64,000 nucleotides of DNA from Cannabis sativa (taxonomy: Eukaryota > Streptophyta > Magnoliopsida > Rosales > Cannabaceae): NCBI RefSeq assembly GCF_029168945.1, contig NC_083603.1:9300001-9364000 (forward strand), read 5' to 3'. The position numbers and the translations under genes were made by a program. The notes below the pieces were generated by a model that did no database searches, had not been told where the DNA came from, and worked only from the letters and a program-made list of their open reading frames with translations. Every line of letters begins with the position of its first letter. Positions within the stretch are counted from its first letter, which is position 1. This document shows positions 34,034 through 46,660 of the stretch, in pieces.

Positions 34034-37000
34034 CTAGATATCCTCATAATCTAAAACACCCATACGAGCAGTGTGCTCGTGAAAGACCTTGGGTGGCAAA
34101 CCCTTAGTAAGGGGGTCTGCAATCATGGAGTTTGTACCTAAGTGTTCTATACAAATCTGCCCACTTTGTACCCTTTCTTTTACAACAAGGAACTTGATGT
34201 CAATGTGTTTTGACTTAGTCGAGCTCCTGTTGTTGTTGGAATACAATACAGCTGATTTATTGTCACAATACAACTTAAGTGGTCTTTCAATTCCATCCAC
34301 AATGCGCAGCCCAGTGACAAAGTTCCTCAGCCATATACCATGGTTGGATGCCTCATAACATGCAACAAATTCTGCTGCCATGGTGGATGAAGCTATGAGT
34401 GTTTGTTTTGCACTCCTCCATGATATAGCTCCACCACCTAATAGATATATGTAGCCCGAAGTAGATCTCCTACTATCTTGGCATCCCGCAAAGTCAGAGT
34501 CAGAGTATCCAATGATCTCAAAGTGATCTGACCTCCTATATGTGAGCATGTACTCTCTTGTTCTCTTCAAATATCTCATAACCTTTTTGGCTGCTTTCCA
34601 GTGATCAATTCCTGGATTGCTTAAGTATCTGCCTAACACTCCAACAATGTACGCTATATCCGGACGCGTACAAACTTGAGCATACATAAGACTCCCAACA
34701 GCCGAAGCGTAGGGAATCTTTTGCATTTCTTGAATTTCAAGGCTTCCTTTAGGGCATTGTTTAAGACAAAATTTGTCTCCTTTAACGACAGGGGTATCAC
34801 CTGGTCTACAATCTTGCATGCCAAACCGTTTGAGTACTTTATCGATATAGCTCTTTTGTGATAATCCAAGAATACCGCGAGAACGGTCTCGATGTATTTG
34901 AATTCCTAAAACAAAAGAGGCGTCACCAAGATCTTTCATCTCAAAATGCTTCGATAGAAATCTCTTGGTTTCGTGCAATAAGCCTATATCATTAGTGGCA
35001 AGCAATATGTCATCGACATATAGAACCAGAAATATACACTTACTCCCAATAAACTTATGATACACACAATCATCAACAACATTCATCTCAAAACCAAATA
35101 AGAGAACCACTTGATGAAATTTGTGGTACCATTGACGGGAAGCTTGCTTGAGTCCATAGATGGATTTTTTTAATTTGCAAACCATTTTCTTTGGGTCACC
35201 AACCACAAAGTTTTCTGGTTGCTCCATATAAATTGTCTCATCAATGTTGCATTAAGAAACGCTGTTTTAACATCCATCTGATGTAACTCAAGATCAAAGT
35301 GAGCAACAAGTGCCATTATTATTCTAAAAGAGTCTTTCGATGAAACCGGAGAGAAAGTCTCTTTATAATCAATGCCTTCTTTCTGAGTATAGCTTTTTGC
35401 TACAAGACGTGCCTTAAACCTCACCACATTACCATTTTCATCCCTCTTGGTTTTAAATATCCATTTACAACCAATTGGTTTTACACCTTCTGGTAATGGG
35501 ACAACTTCCCAAACTTTATTGTCTTGCATAGACTTATTCTCTTCATTCATGGCATCATTCCACTTTTGAGAGTTAGAACTTTTCATGGCCTGATGAAAGT
35601 TGATTGGATCATCTTCCATCATTCCAATGCCATCCTCATGTTCTTGAAGATACACTATGTATTCATCTGGATTAATAGCATTTCTTCTTTCTCTAGTGGA
35701 TCGTCGCAAAGGCACTTGTTCTTGAGGTTGTTGAGTTTGTACCTCTGGGGTTTGATTGACTATGTTTGGCTGCTCTTGATCTAAAACTTGATCAATATTA
35801 GGAATGGAATCCTGGATATTGTCAAAAGCAACTATTGGAATAGGAATCAACTCATCCTTAAGAGAAGTGAGTGATTCTAAATCCTCCTCAAAAACAAAGT
35901 CTTTAACCGTATTTCTCCCCCCAAACTCAATATCCTCAAAGAACTTTGCAGTTCCCGTTTCAAATATATTCTTTACTTTGGGATCATAACACTTGAAACC
36001 CCTAGATCGTTCAGAATATCCAATAAAGTAGCTGCTCACAGTTTTGGGTTCCAGTTTCTTTTCATTTGGCCTATAAGGCCTAGCCTCAGCTGGACATCCC
36101 CAAACATGAAAGTGCTTAAGACTGGGCTTTCGCCCTGTCCAAAGCTCATAAGGTGTTTTTGCAGCTGCTTTGGTTGGTACCCTATTCAAAATGTAGGCTG
36201 CTGTCTTAAGTGCCTCTCCCCAGAGTGATTCTGGTAAGGTTGAATGACTGATCATACTCCTTACCATATCTTTAAGAGTACGGTTTCGTCTTTCAGCAAC
36301 ACCATTCATGCTAGGAGATCCTGGCATAGTGTACTGTGGGACGATTCCACACTCCTCTAGATATCTGGCAAAAGGTCCTGGACGTTGTTCACCTGATCCG
36401 TCATATCTGCCATAGTACTCACCACCTCGGTCAGACCTGACTTGCTTTATTCTTTTGCTAAGTTGATTCTCAACTTCAGCCTTAAAAGATTTGAACACGT
36501 CCAACACTTGAGACTTTTCATGAATTAGAAATAGGTACGCATATCTTGAGTAATCATCTATGAATGATACAAAATATCGTTGACCATTCCAAGAAGGTGT
36601 AGGAAATGGCCCACAAATATCTGTATGTATCAACTCTAAGACATCTATAGCTCTTTTCGCACCTAATTTCTTTGTTTTGGTCTGTTTGCCTTTGATGCAT
36701 TCAATACAAACATCAAAGTCTGAAAAATCAATTGAATCTAAAATTCCATCAGACACAAGTCGCTCAACTCTATTTCTAGAGATGTGACCTAACCGTTTGT
36801 GCCATAAGGAACTTGATTTTTCATTATCCATTTTACGCTTAGTACCACGTGATTCCACATTCAAGGTTTCATTATAAGAAGCAACAGTGTCAAGCAAATA
36901 TAAGTTGTCATAAACCATAAGTGAACCAGTTCCAACAGTATTTGAATTAATAGATAAACTAAAGCAATTGTTTCCAAATGAACAACAATAACCCAATTTG

Positions 37001-38163
37001 TCCAAACAAGAAACAGAAACCAAATTCCGTCTAAAAGACGGTACAACAAAAGTATCTATCAAATCCAAATAGTAACCAGTACTTAATAACAACCTAAAAT
37101 GCCCTATTGCTTCCACATTTACCGACTTGCCATCTCCCACATAAATGCTTCTTTCAGCATCATTTGGCTTTCGGTAACTCAGGCAACCCTGCATAGAAAC
37201 ACTGATGTTAGTAGTAGCACCGAAATCTAACCACCAAGTGTTTCTTGGTACTAAAGCTAAATTTACCTCAGAACAGACCAAAGTAAGAAATGTACCTTTC
37301 TTTGCTCGCCATGCAATATACTTAGCACATTCCTTCTTCATGTGTCCTTTCATGTTACAAAAGAAACAAGCATCATCATTATTGGCTTGAGTTTGTTTCT
37401 TATGTGCAGGACCTTTATCCTTAGCAGCCTCATTCTTTCTTTTCTTGCCCTTATCTTTAGAGGTGCTTGCCAAATGAGCACTTTCAGTCTTCTCTTGCTT
37501 CAATCTTTCTTCCTCTTGAACACAAAATGAAATGAGCTCATTAACAGTCCACTTCTCCCTTTGGCAGTTGTAACTGACCTTAAATTGACTGAATTGTGGA
37601 GGAAGAGAGATAAGCACTAAATGCACAAGCAAGTCATCTAAAAGCTCAAGCTTTAGTGCCTTCAACTTTGAGGCAAGGTGAGACATTTCCATAATGTACT
37701 CCCTTATATTTTCCTTGCCCTTAAACTTCATGGAAATAAGTTTCTTTAAAAGAGTACTTGTTTCCGCCTTATCGCTTTTCGCAAAGCGCTTCTCAATTTC
37801 AGCAAGGAAAGTTGTGGCATCGGTGACCTCCTCGGACACTGCACCCCTAAAAGCCTCAGGTATGCCGCGCTTAATGATCATAAGACTCATGCGGTTTGAA
37901 CAGTCCCACTTCTCATAAATCCTCCTTTGCTCGGAGGTACTGGTATCCGTAAGAGAAGCAGGACGATCCATCCTTAATGCAAGGTCAAGATCCATGCAGC
38001 CAAGAACAATAAAAATGTTCTCCTTCCAGTCCTTAAAGTTATTACCATTAAGGACCGGTACCGAATTAAGGTTAGCAGATACACTAGCAACAGCTGAAAA
38101 GAACAATACAATTACATAAATAACATGCTCATATAAGAATCTAAAATAAAACAATAAATTCAA
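34034..38163 (-). pseudogene. Copia gag-pol polyprotein, one frameshift and altered protease site
   Basis: Gag domain (about residues 35-235, [12 protein letters not shown]...), CCHC knuckle [14 protein letters not shown], protease [12 protein letters not shown], integrase zinc finger (WHKRLGHIS...CIECIKGKQ), catalytic core ([37 protein letters not shown]), RT from [11 protein letters not shown] to YVDDILLATND, RNase H (YSDSDFAGC, AAEFVACYEA, LYCDNKSA, IADPLTKGLP). The frame breaks once between AFLNATL and IYMEQPENF (about 35225-35260), a one-base shift. The protease active site has Asp-Phe-Gly instead of the usual Asp-Ser-Gly, and the following THIS is TNIS. Otherwise full-length. The first ~30 codons are hydrophobic and may be intronic: the minus strand has TTGTTCTTTTCAG just before CTGTTGCTAG (38094). 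Confidence 0.92.
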
Positions 38164-39160
38164 ATAATGGTTAATCCCATCTCAAGATACCAAACACAAC
38201 ATTAATATTAAGTCTTTGGACAGTAATATTAATTGTAAGGGGTACTCTTGTTGTAGTGATCAACATTGACAATAAATTATGTCAAACAATATGCAATCTT
38301 TGGACTAACACATTGTTCACACAAAATACCTTATAATTGTCACACATTTATCACCACAAACATGCATGAAATTCATCTAAATATTAACTCACCTTTGGGT
38401 TAGTTAATAAATTTATGAATTACATACACCCAATTATTTTAATATTTTTATTAAATTAATCTACACAAAAGGGATCACTTTGGTGATATTTTGTTCCAAT
38501 TAATTCAACTAAAATATTAAATATCCTTAATAAATTCCAAACCAAAATTTGAATTAATTGTTACTGAATTATTATTATTATTATTACTATTATTTAATAA
38601 AATAATAATAATAATTAAATCCCAATAAATATATATCCATACACAAAATAAAACAAAACATAACAAACTGTAGCATTTTATTTTGTAAACAGATTAAAAC
38701 AATTCCATATTTATATATATACATGCGATTCATGTATGTAATCTGCCACAACACTAAATGACAAATATAATTACTACCTTTATATATATGAACCTATCAT
38801 ATATATAAACTTGATTTTATGAAAGTATATATCGTCCGCAGCAATTCTTGTAGCAGAAGAAAACAAACAAAAAAACATAGATTATATATGCATTCTCTCT
38901 CGCATAATTGAAGATTGAAATTTTCAATCGTAAAGTATATATATATATATATATATACTGCAATTAACGATTGAAAAAAAACAAAAAATTTCCAACACCA
39001 CATATATATACAGAGTAATCAAACGATTACAACCAAAACAAATATATATATATTCGGCATGAATACTTAACTGAATATTCCAAATGCAAATAAAATTTAA
39101 TGAAAGATCAATACCACTATAAATTCTCAAGAACTAATTTAGGGATGCTCTTGATACCAC
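38164..39160 (-). other. Leader and PBS of the outer copia element
   Basis: Noncoding, AT-rich, with several TA runs (38938-38957, 39041-39050). The PBS is at 39147-39159: the minus strand reads TGGTATCAAGAGC one base after the LTR, an initiator tRNA-Met site with one extra A, often seen in copia elements. A pyrimidine-rich stretch and CAG near 38094 suggest a spliced leader. Confidence 0.75.
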
Positions 39161-39161
39161 A

Positions 39162-39523
39162 TGTTAGAAATACTATAAATCTGTATATAGCCCTAATTAA
39201 TTCAAGAGAATCAAACAATAAAATTAAGGAATAGCGGAAGCGTACCGGAGTCCATAGAATCGACCTTTAAATGATCTTTATTGGTATGATCTTCCAATTT
39301 GCATCAAAACCTTTCTCTGAAAGTTTTTCTCTTGGTGATGGGGATACAAGAGTGAAAAGATACGATGCAAATGGGGACCATTACCCGTTATATTACCAAC
39401 AGACAAACCTGTTGGTAATATTTATTGACTATTTCTATTTGGCCCCTCATCAATATAGAAATTGTCTAATTGATATCCACATATTAAAATCATGACAATC
39501 ATGCCCTTAAGTCATAAACTTTA
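39162..39523 (-). mobile_element. 5' LTR of the outer copia element, first part
   Basis: Nearly identical to 33177-33523. It is cut by the nested element at 39524 and resumes at 46570-46660 after one copy of the CTTTA duplication. Joining both parts restores an LTR colinear with 33177-33629. Confidence 0.93.
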
Positions 39524-40002
39524 TGTTAGAAATTTATATGTATAAACTGAAATATATATGTTTATGTATAAAATGCGGAATTAAATCAAACATATATACA
39601 CTATGAATAAGGATCGAAATACCTCCAGCCATTGATTCTTGAGCTTTAGTCCCACATAAGCTTTGATCTGCAAAGAAAACTGGTTGATGTGGGTAATCGG
39701 GCTTCCTCGCTCTCTCAACTCTCTTTAGATGGATTTTGCTGTTATGAACAGAATGAGTGAGGAGCTCGGGGACCGAGACCCTATATTTATAGGTGAGATA
39801 CTCCATCGCATGTCTGTGCCACATTAATTGTCAGAATATTTTGACAATTAATTCAGAAAATCAAATCAGGTAATGAATATAGAAATCTGACCATATATAG
39901 AATATTACGTAATTGATTCTGTCCAGATTCAATGAATATAAAATATTCATTTATCAGAATCAATAATATTATTTTATTTCCTTAATTAGAAATATTCTAA
40001 TA
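39524..40002 (-). mobile_element. 3' LTR of the nested copia element
   Basis: 479 bp. Contains, on the minus strand, the TATA box CTATAAATATAG (39781-39792) that would drive transcription. The same box is at 46344-46355 in the other LTR. The minus-strand frame 39534-39824, also present at 46049-46384, is LTR sequence and not a gene. Confidence 0.92.
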
Positions 40003-40359
40003 TTCTCCCACTTGGTCAGCATTTAAACTAAAACATTCAAACCCAAACGTTCCTCATTATATAATAAACATACGAATCATAGCGACATGTCCTCATTATA
40101 AGTCGAGTATTATCTTCCATGTATTACGATATATTTATTATATAACAATGTACTTTATGTGGCAATGTACTTAAGTGAATAAACCCTAACCCTTATGTTT
40201 ATTCAGGTCCTCTTACGATAATTTTCTCAGATGAAATTAAGGTGCACATAAATATGAGAAAATATCGAAATTAGAGTTTCATAAAATAATTTTTGGTTGT
40301 ACAAATAAAAAAACTGCATATGGGTTAACTGAATCCCATATTTACTTTATGATCCTTGA

Positions 40360-41360
40360 ATTTGTGTTGCGGCATGCCTTTAGTCAAGGATCTATGCGAT
40401 CACCCAATTCAGTTTGCGTGATTAATGACCACTTATCACGCCTTTTTATGGCTAAATACTTAATGTCGATATGCTAGCTTCGACCAGTACTCTTAGAGTT
40501 ATTAGCCATAAATATTGTAGCTGAATTTATCGCAAAATTTTCTTAATGGCCTAATGAAACTGTAATTCTGAACTCTAGGCCTACTATGAAACTCTATAAT
40601 ACATCATACGAGATGTATCCTCAAAACAATAAATGAATCTGACTTCTATAGTGGAAATAACAATCAAGATTCTCTACAATATAACTTACTGGTAATCTTA
40701 AGGACGTAATAAAATATTGATTTATGTGAATAAATACAACCAGTGAAGTATGTTAGAATCTAATTGGTTAACTATATTTCCAGATGGTCAATTCATCTTA
40801 AAATATGTATGAATATAATTTTTAGTATCTTAAAGATACCTCATCACCTTGTATGAAAAATAAAGTGGTCTTAACTTTAGTTATACTGATACTACTTGAC
40901 GATCCTGAAACAAATGTAATGCAAAGTCTTATTCAGACTCTTAGGCATACATTAGGCTTCTAAAATAGAAGCAAATGAATGTTCTTAATTTATTCTCACT
41001 TCAGATCATTTTTCAAATGCTGGTTCGAGTTGAATTTATCACACTTAAAGATAAAAGTTATATCTGATGAATAATACATAATTTTATTTAATCAGAGATG
41101 CTGTGGCTACTCTCTAATTAATTAAAATTATATATATTATTTATATTCCTTATCTCAAAATAATAATTTAAGATATGAATGATTTCAACTTATATAGAAA
41201 ACTTTTATCATCATTTGCAAGTAACATATTGTCGACGTATAAAACAAATATTACTCCCACTAACTTTCTGGTATATAATTATTTCCATAATTCTCTTTTC
41301 AAACCTAAAGGAAAAGATGATATAATACCAATTTGTGAGATGTTTGTTTTAATCTATAGG
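40360..41360 (-). pseudogene. Badly decayed copia RT/RNase H remnant
   Basis: Around 40370-40410 the minus strand still resembles the RNase H end (I-A-D-P-L-T-K-G with stops). 40455-40535 aligns base by base with the outer element's RNase H (34195-34270). At 41210-41250 it reads LYVDNMLLAND, corresponding to the YVDDILLATND core of RT, with the second catalytic Asp changed to Asn. Many stops and indels; no functional polymerase could be made. Confidence 0.8.
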
Positions 41361-43565
41361 TAGACACTTTAAGCTTGCATATGTTCACCACTATTAGAGG
41401 AAAATCTTTATGGCAGTCTATATACCTTCTCCTCTAGTTCACTATTTGGAATTGATTAATGAATTAAAACAAGCAACAAATGCCAAGGTCTATAATAGAA
41501 TCTTTTATAAAAACAATTGAGAATGTAAATCTCCTTTGTTATTGATTCTTAGTTCAAAATGAACTTCTTAGCAATGAATATTCTTTTATATCTTTATGTT
41601 TCTCAATGTTGCCTAATGAATATTATTGGTGAAAAAACCTATGCTTAATTAATGTTCTCCACCCCATTAGGCAACTTTACTAAAGATAAACTTTATTGCT
41701 ATTTAAGATATTCATTTCTTCATTCATGGCATATTGTACTACAACTTCAATTCTTTATCATTCTATAATTTAATTTGTGTCTCAAATTAATATTGTAGTT
41801 GAACTCTTATTGTACAAAATGTGATCACTAGAATACATTGATCTTACTGTTCTAATAAGTCATCTTAAGGATGGACCAACAAACTCTTAAAAGAGCAAAT
41901 GGTTCAATAGCATGTTATTTTAGAAATTGTAAGCAATTACTAAATAACATAACTTATTAGAATTTTACCAATGACTTGTATATTATTAATGATTAGTTAT
42001 GAATTCTCAATAACCATTAATCTTAAGGGTTGTTGTGAATCATAATTAATCTAACACTTGAGGTGGAAGTTTGAGAAAATATGAATGATCTTTCTCGGAA
42101 ACTAGGTTCCTAGATTGATCACTCCCACTGATCAAGTCAATTCTTAATTCCACAATTCTAGTGTTGTGAGATGGATAATAAAATATGTAACCCTTAAACC
42201 TTATAGCTTTTCAAATGAAATATGCTCATTAATGGTTTAGGGCCCAGATCTTTTCTTTGACAATTGTACTCTAACTATATATGGGTATTTATAAAATGTG
42301 TACATGTCATCAAGTCGGTTTTCAACCTTATCACAACTCAAAATATGTTTGAGAAATAACTTTGGTTAGAACACGATTCGATATGTACAGCCCATTGTTG
42401 AGTATCAATAGACAAAGATTTAGGAAAGATTGGAGTTTGCTATGTAGGCTCCACCCCATGTCCAAAAAATGCTTAGTTTCTTAAATCTGTTACACACTAT
42501 AATTTAGGTGTACCAAGCATATGTATCGGGCAATGAACCCATGCTTTTAAAGAAACTTTGCAAATAGACTGGGAGTTTATCCATACTCACGAATTTTAAT
42601 GTAGTATTCTCCATTTTATATTTGATCTCACTATCTTAATATGCAAAATGCACCATTTCTCTACTTAAGATTTAAATGTCTTTGAAACATATAAATCTAT
42701 ACTTTTGTAGAAAAATTATTTATGTGAGTAATCGTTAAAAAAGATATGCAAAATTTGATTCCATGTCTTCAAAATTAATGGACTTGTATGATTTCTAATA
42801 TGATAGAATTCTAGTATGCACCGATTTTGACTTGTTGGAATACATATTCTTAATGAAATTCACACAAGTTCTAAATAAAGTTAGTAAAATCAAGTGTAAT
42901 GAAGATCCCCACCATTTACTAACATTTATTCTATTTATGGAGATATGTTCCATAATTTTTGGTGCTATAATGTAGAAGAATTCTTATTAATAACACATTT
43001 CTTATTGTCAGATTGAACTTGCATATCTTTATGAGTGACATCATTTGTAGTATAGACCTCTAAATGTGTCTAAATCAAGTTTCAATAGAATCTTGGAACA
43101 TAAAGGTCTTTGCCAATTTTAAAACAAAGCCACTACTATATTGCTTGTTCCTTAAACTTCTAAATGTGAGAACTTATCTTGTTTGTGGATAAGATTTGCT
43201 CACAGTTACTGACTTTCTTAGGTTTATTTGTAAATCTTGCAAGAAATTATGAATGTGGAATAACAATCTAAAATAATCCACTATGTGTTAATAATCACAC
43301 TAACTATATTAGAATGAATTCATACACAATAAATTAAAATTTATTGGTGATAATAAAGTGTGATTTATTTTTCTTAATTATACAGTAAAAACTGTACATT
43401 TTAGATTAAGTTATCAGAATAAATTTTTGGAAATTTCTACTGGTATGGAAGAAATTTATGAATAGTGATGTAATAAAATTACATATATAGTTTTGAGGTT
43501 TAAATGAACCATGTTTTTACCAATGAATAAACATGCTTACATATGAAATCTTATTAAACAAAAAT
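41361..43565 (-). other. Remaining internal region of the nested copia element
   Basis: No reading frame. By position it should correspond to the RT amino end, integrase and gag, but I could identify only weak similarity by eye. AT-rich. Confidence 0.5.
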
Positions 43566-44342
43566 TGCCTGTGGGCTAAATTTTTAATTTAATAAGATTA
43601 GATTTAAATGTAGATTATGATAGATTTACACAATTTATGAAAAACTTAAAGTTTAATATTTCTATCTCAATGAAAGGTATGAAACACTTAATTATTTATA
43701 AATGTTTCAAAATTTTATACTTTATGATAAAATTATTAAATTAAATCTACATACTTTCCTGTGGGATAAATTAAGAGAATTTAATTTAACATATTAATTA
43801 TGTAAATATAATAAAATCCCTGTAGGGTAAGATTATTATGTTCACATAATTCATGTCCATTATGTGATCTTGATCCACTTAATGTATATAATTTTATATA
43901 ATTAAGGATGCTGTGGCTACTCCCTAATTATTTAAAATTATGTGGTTCACTAGACACCAAAGTATAAACTAAAGATTAAAATTTTACTAAATCCAAAATA
44001 GCCTGTGGGCTAAATTTTAAATTTAATAAAATTAGATGAACTTTATGATAGATTTAATTAAACAATTAGTTTTGGAAAATGAAGGTTTATTATCTATCTT
44101 TAATTAAATTTGTGATAACACTATTAAATTAAATCCCCATAACTCCCTGTGGGGCAAATTAAGAGAATTTAATTTAACATATTATCCTAATTAATTATAC
44201 AAATATAATAAAATCCCTGTGGGGTAAAATTATTATACTTATATAATTAATTACAAGTTATGTCCATTAAGGTGAATTTTAATTAATGTATAATTTTATA
44301 CAAATAAGGATGCTGTGGCTACTCCCTAATTATATAAAATTA
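43566..44342. repeat. ~380-bp direct repeat in the leader of the nested copia element
   Basis: Unit 1 43566-43941 and unit 2 44001-44342. Both begin GCCTGTGGGCTAAATTTT, contain CCTGTGGG(A/G)(T/C)AAATTAAGAG and AATAAAATCCCTGT(A/G)GGGT, and end GGATGCTGTGGCTACTCCCT followed by AATTAT. A third, shorter copy of the end motif (GATGCTGTGGCTACTCTCT) sits at about 41097-41117. Noncoding. Confidence 0.85.
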
Positions 44343-46070
44343 TATTTTCACTTTGACATTAGGTATTGGGCTCTACCTAAAAGTAATTTCGTTATTAACA
44401 TAGTAGACAATCACTGAGATTAATGCTCCTAGTGTGGTTGTCCGAAGATCATTAAAAACCGTTCTAGATATGAGCATTTGTCCCAAATTCATGTTTTCTT
44501 ATGTCAAACCACAAAATTACTTACATTTCACTCATATTTTATTCATTTTAGGAAGTTTTATGAATATTTTATGAATAATTTTATGAAGTTTTATAAAACT
44601 TAATGTGCTATATAAAATATTCAACCTATCTTAATGTTTGAATATTTCTAAATATATCTAGCACTATAAAAGGAATTTATGTATAACATTTAAATCATAC
44701 AAATCTAAATTAATTGCATTAAACATAAATTTGCCAAATAAATACAAATTAATACAATTATTGTATGATAATAAATTAAATGCTTAATTCCATAATATAT
44801 AATTAATTATGCATTTATGACCATATAATATCTTAATTATTTGTACTAATAATTAATTTGTATAAATAAGGTAAATATACAAATTAGTACAATTAATTAT
44901 ATGAAATCAATTAAATGCAAAATTAAAGAATATACTTAATGGCAGATTATCAATTAATTTAATCAATAAATTACTTAATTGGTAAATAAATATAATAATT
45001 GCGCACTTAATTGTAGAATAATTAAATATTCACATTCTTAAAATATCACAATTATTGTAATTACATGTAATTAATTTACCAAATTAAAAACTTTCCATAA
45101 TAATTTATTACTAAATAACATATAATATATGAAGATATATGTTAAATAAGTATGGAAAGTTTAAATAAATGTAATTTAATTGACTAAATAAACAAAAATA
45201 AGGAAATAAAATAAAATTCCAAAAATAAATCAAAGTAACAAAATTTCAGAATTTTCTTAAATTTTTCTTAATTTTCCTTTTTTTTTTTTTTGAAAAACTG
45301 CCATGAAAAACAACACCGATGACCAAAATTCATGAAACCAATTCCAAAATGATCTAAATGAATAAATTAAGAGATCCATATTGATTTCAACATCGAAAAC
45401 ACGTAAAATGTACACTTTAATTTCATAAAAAATTCTTTCGGGTCCGATCGTGTTCTTAAGAGAATTTTTTCAGTTTTCAGATGGTTTTCAAATCCTTTTC
45501 ATTCATAAAATCGATCTAAAATATTATATGAATATAGTAATAAGTAGAGGATTCGAAATAAATACCAAAAAATGAAAACGAAAAAATTACAGACCGAAAA
45601 ATAAAACCTTCATGTATATATATACTCATATACAATGTATATACTGCATAAAATCATCATTAATGTATGGAAGATAATATTACATAAAATTTTATGCAAT
45701 AAAAAATATGAAAGCATTGAGTATTATATATAAACATATATACATCAAAAATTATATGTATATACATATATGAATATAAATATGAATGTGTGGATACATA
45801 TGAACATATAGATTATGAAATATGAATATAAAAGTGTATATACTCAGAAATATATATATATTATACGGTATAAATGAATGTATATAATATATATATATAT
45901 GAACGTAAATATGAAGATGAATATATATATATAATCGGGATTATATAATATAAAAGTATATATAAAATATATATAATTTATATTATAAATGAAGAACCCC
46001 GTAAAGTATATATATATATATATATATATGAAACTCAAAAAAAAAAAATCAAGGCAGAGATATATAATCC
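44343..46070 (-). other. AT-rich leader of the nested copia element
   Basis: Noncoding; includes TA/TATG microsatellite-like stretches (45740-46030) that produce spurious Tyr/Ile-rich frames. Confidence 0.6.
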
Positions 46071-46084
46071 GCTCTGATACCAAC
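46071..46084 (-). promoter_or_regulatory. PBS of the nested copia element
   Basis: The minus strand reads GTTGGTATCAGAGC directly after the LTR end ATTTCTAACA: the initiator tRNA-Met primer site, intact. Confidence 0.92.
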
Positions 46085-46564
46085 TGTTAGAAATTTATAT
46101 GTATAAACTGAAATATATATATGTTTATGTATAAAATGCGGAATTAAATCAAACATATATACACTATGAATAAGGATCGAAATACCTCCAGCCATTGATT
46201 CTTGAGCTTTAGTCCCACATAAGCTTTGATCTGCAAAGAAAACTGGTTGATGTGGGTAATCGGGCTTCCTCGCTCTCTCAACTCTCTTTAGATGGATTTT
46301 GCTGTTATGAACAGAATGAGTGAGGAGCTCGGGGACCGAGACCCTATATTTATAGGTGAGATACTCCATCAGTATCTGTGCCACATTAATTGTCAGAATA
46401 TTTTGACAATTAATTCAGAAAATCAAATCAGGCAATGAATATAGAAATCTGACCATATATAGAATATTACGTAATTGATTCTGTCCAGATTCAATGAATA
46501 TAAAATATTCATTTATCAGAATCAATAATATTATTTTATTTTCTTAATTAGAAATATTCTAATA
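46085..46564 (-). mobile_element. 5' LTR of the nested copia element
   Basis: 480 bp, about 99% identical to 39524-40002. Differences seen: an extra AT near 46118, a small indel/substitution cluster near 46372, and two single substitutions. Confidence 0.92.
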
Positions 46565-46569
46565 CTTTA

Positions 46570-46660
46570 TTCCAAAATAGACCACATAAATTTGACTTAT
46601 TTATTTGATGACCCAACACACATTTTATACATACAATTGTGACCCCAATAAATTCTAACA
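46570..46660 (-). mobile_element. 5' LTR of the outer copia element, second part
   Basis: Continues the LTR interrupted at 39524; matches 33530-33629 with one change. Ends CCAATAAATTCTAACA at the AGATA duplication. Confidence 0.92.

Larger units (their letters stand above)
39524..46564 (-). mobile_element. Defective copia-type element nested in an LTR
   Basis: Perfect duplication CTTTA (39519-39523, 46565-46569). LTRs 39524-40002 and 46085-46564 differ by only about five changes. PPT beside the left LTR (minus strand GACCAAGTGGGAGAA) and PBS beside the right LTR (TTGGTATCAGAGC) fix the minus orientation. The internal region (6.1 kb) has no long frame. Worn copia pol motifs can still be recognised. 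The outer LTR end reads TTCTAATA, so the minus-strand LTR starts TA rather than TG in both copies. Confidence 0.92.
33177..46660 (-). mobile_element. Ty1/copia retrotransposon, young, right LTR interrupted
   Basis: Perfect 5-bp duplication AGATA (33172-33176, 46661-46665). In minus orientation: 5' LTR (39162-39523 continued at 46570-46660), PBS, leader, gag-pol and 3' LTR (33177-33629). The two LTRs differ at only about three positions in 453, so the insertion is recent. A second copia-type element (39524-46564) lies inside the 5' LTR. Without it the element is about 6.4 kb, normal for copia. Confidence 0.93.

Noticed and set aside
39534..39824. Frame repeated at 46049-46384 as a duplicated gene
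   Set aside because: It is LTR sequence of the nested copia element.
41175..41363. Plus-strand frame of 62 codons
   Set aside because: It is the opposite strand of the decayed RT core (YVDN) of the nested copia element.
43566..44342. CRISPR-like array
   Set aside because: Only two long diverged units plus a motif fragment in a plant retrotransposon leader; no short regular repeats and spacers.
45844..46083. Tyr/Ile-rich minus-strand frame as a membrane protein
   Set aside because: Translation of TA microsatellite-like DNA in a retrotransposon leader.
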